Assembly (NCBI GenBank): GCA_023260655.1
Contig: JALQUU010000008.1
Coordinates: 1-62,861 of the forward strand
DNA: 62,861 nt
From: Paracoccaceae bacterium
Lineage (GTDB): Bacteria > Pseudomonadota > Alphaproteobacteria > Rhodobacterales > Rhodobacteraceae
Direction: 5' to 3'
How positions within the stretch are numbered: the first letter of the stretch is position 1; every line of letters begins with the position of its first letter. The notes beneath the pieces are model-generated. The model was given only the letters and a program-made list of their open reading frames with translations, made no database searches and was not told the origin of the DNA. Positions 62,470 to 62,861 of this stretch are shown here, in pieces. The position numbers were made by a program, and so were the translations under genes.

Positions 62470-62861
62470 ATGCGACACTCCCTTCCCACGGTTCCACAGT
62501 TCTATGTGACAGCCCCCCAGCTCTGCCCGTATCTTCCGGGCCGGATGGAAAGGAAGCTGTTCACGGCTCTGGCCGGTGACGGTGCGGACCGGTTGAACAA
62601 TGCGCTCTCGAAGCAGGGCTTCCGTCGCTCGCAGAACGTGCTTTACCGCCCCTCCTGCTCGGAATGCTCGGCCTGCCTTTCGGCGCGCATCCGCGTGGCC
62701 GATTTCACTCCCTCGAAAACGCAGCGCCGTACGGTTCGCCGGAACGCGCATCTGCAACGCAAGGCCTCGAGCCCTTGGGCCACGGAAGAGCAATTCGCCC
62801 TTTTCCGCACCTATCTCGATAGTCGCCACGCAGATGGCGGTATGGCCGATATGGATGTGTT
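62470..62861 (+). CDS. bpt: leucyl/arginyl-tRNA--protein transferase (partial)
   Basis: The first 130 residues of an aminoacyl-tRNA-protein transferase are present, cut by the window end. The N-terminus [21 protein letters not shown] and the Cys-rich block [15 protein letters not shown] match Bpt-type enzymes. It adds Leu to N-terminal Asp or Glu for degradation through ClpS/ClpAP. The ATG at 62470 has no clear ribosome site. Confidence 0.88.
   Translation, partial: MRHSLPTVPQFYVTAPQLCPYLPGRMERKLFTALAGDGADRLNNALSKQGFRRSQNVLYRPSCSECSACLSARIRVADFTPSKTQRRTVRRNAHLQRKASSPWATEEQFALFRTYLDSRHADGGMADMDV

Noticed and set aside
1..62861. tRNA, rRNA, CRISPR array, prophage or insertion sequence
   Set aside because: I found no cloverleaf with a T-loop motif, no spaced direct repeats, and no transposase, integrase or phage gene.

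Overview
The window is a chromosomal segment of a GC-rich alphaproteobacterium, almost certainly order Rhodobacterales (Rhodobacter/Roseobacter group). The evidence is the trkA-trkH-hfq-hflX order, a class II DAHP synthase, an IalB-family protein, a DUF2852 protein, a RSP_2648-type PIN protein, an Entner-Doudoroff edd-eda pair, a VjbR/Rhodobacter-type LuxR regulator, and two copies of an extragenic repeat I associate with this order. I cannot name the genus. I see no tRNA, rRNA, insertion sequence, prophage or CRISPR array.

Layout. 1-3.2 kb: end of trkA, trkH, hfq, hflX. 3.2-12.8 kb: penicillin-acylase-family hydrolase, hydroxyacid dehydrogenase, a broken YitT gene, glutamine amidotransferase, Bcr/CflA exporter, K+ channel, FrnE-like thioredoxin-fold protein, acyl-CoA ligase and a divergent XRE-cupin regulator. 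12.8-21.2 kb: entericidin-like peptide, solitary peptide-type solute-binding protein, a candidate sRNA, 3-hydroxybutyrate dehydrogenase, and a five-gene branched-chain amino-acid ABC operon. 21.3-32.4 kb: GlxA-type regulator, DAHP synthase, PAS protein, yicC-gmk-carbonic anhydrase, PhoR-like kinase, LysR plus glutaryl-CoA dehydrogenase, and a nonsense-interrupted luxR. 32.4-32.95 kb: a gene-free stretch with several stable hairpins. 33-42.8 kb: rpsB-tsf, HupE/DUF4198 head-to-head pair, pseudouridine catabolism, DUF502, Ca2+/Na+ antiporter, enolase-superfamily enzyme, and a bacterial relative of the eukaryotic flavoprotein FOXRED2. 42.9-50.7 kb: interrupted HerA-type ATPase, two candidate tandem sRNAs, IalB, an envelope operon (L,D-transpeptidase, lpxD, dedicated ACP, ketoacyl-ACP synthase), and a Tat-exported DUF882 peptidase. 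50.8-62.9 kb: DedA and M48 proteins, PIN/rRNA methyltransferase pair, lipoprotein, edd-eda, glnE, ybaK, an interrupted DUF2852 gene, RDD protein and the start of bpt.

The most striking pattern is that five genes (yitT, a 128-codon gene, luxR, a DUF853/HerA ATPase, DUF2852) carry eight in-frame stop codons in total (4 TAA, 3 TAG, 1 TGA) but no frameshift that I can see. Family motifs on both sides of the stops look intact. Very recent gene loss, consensus or base-calling error, and tolerated readthrough all remain possible. The other leads are three candidate small RNAs with clear terminators, one larger structured region of about 290 nt, a LacI-type operator before edd-eda, and the FOXRED2-like enzyme.
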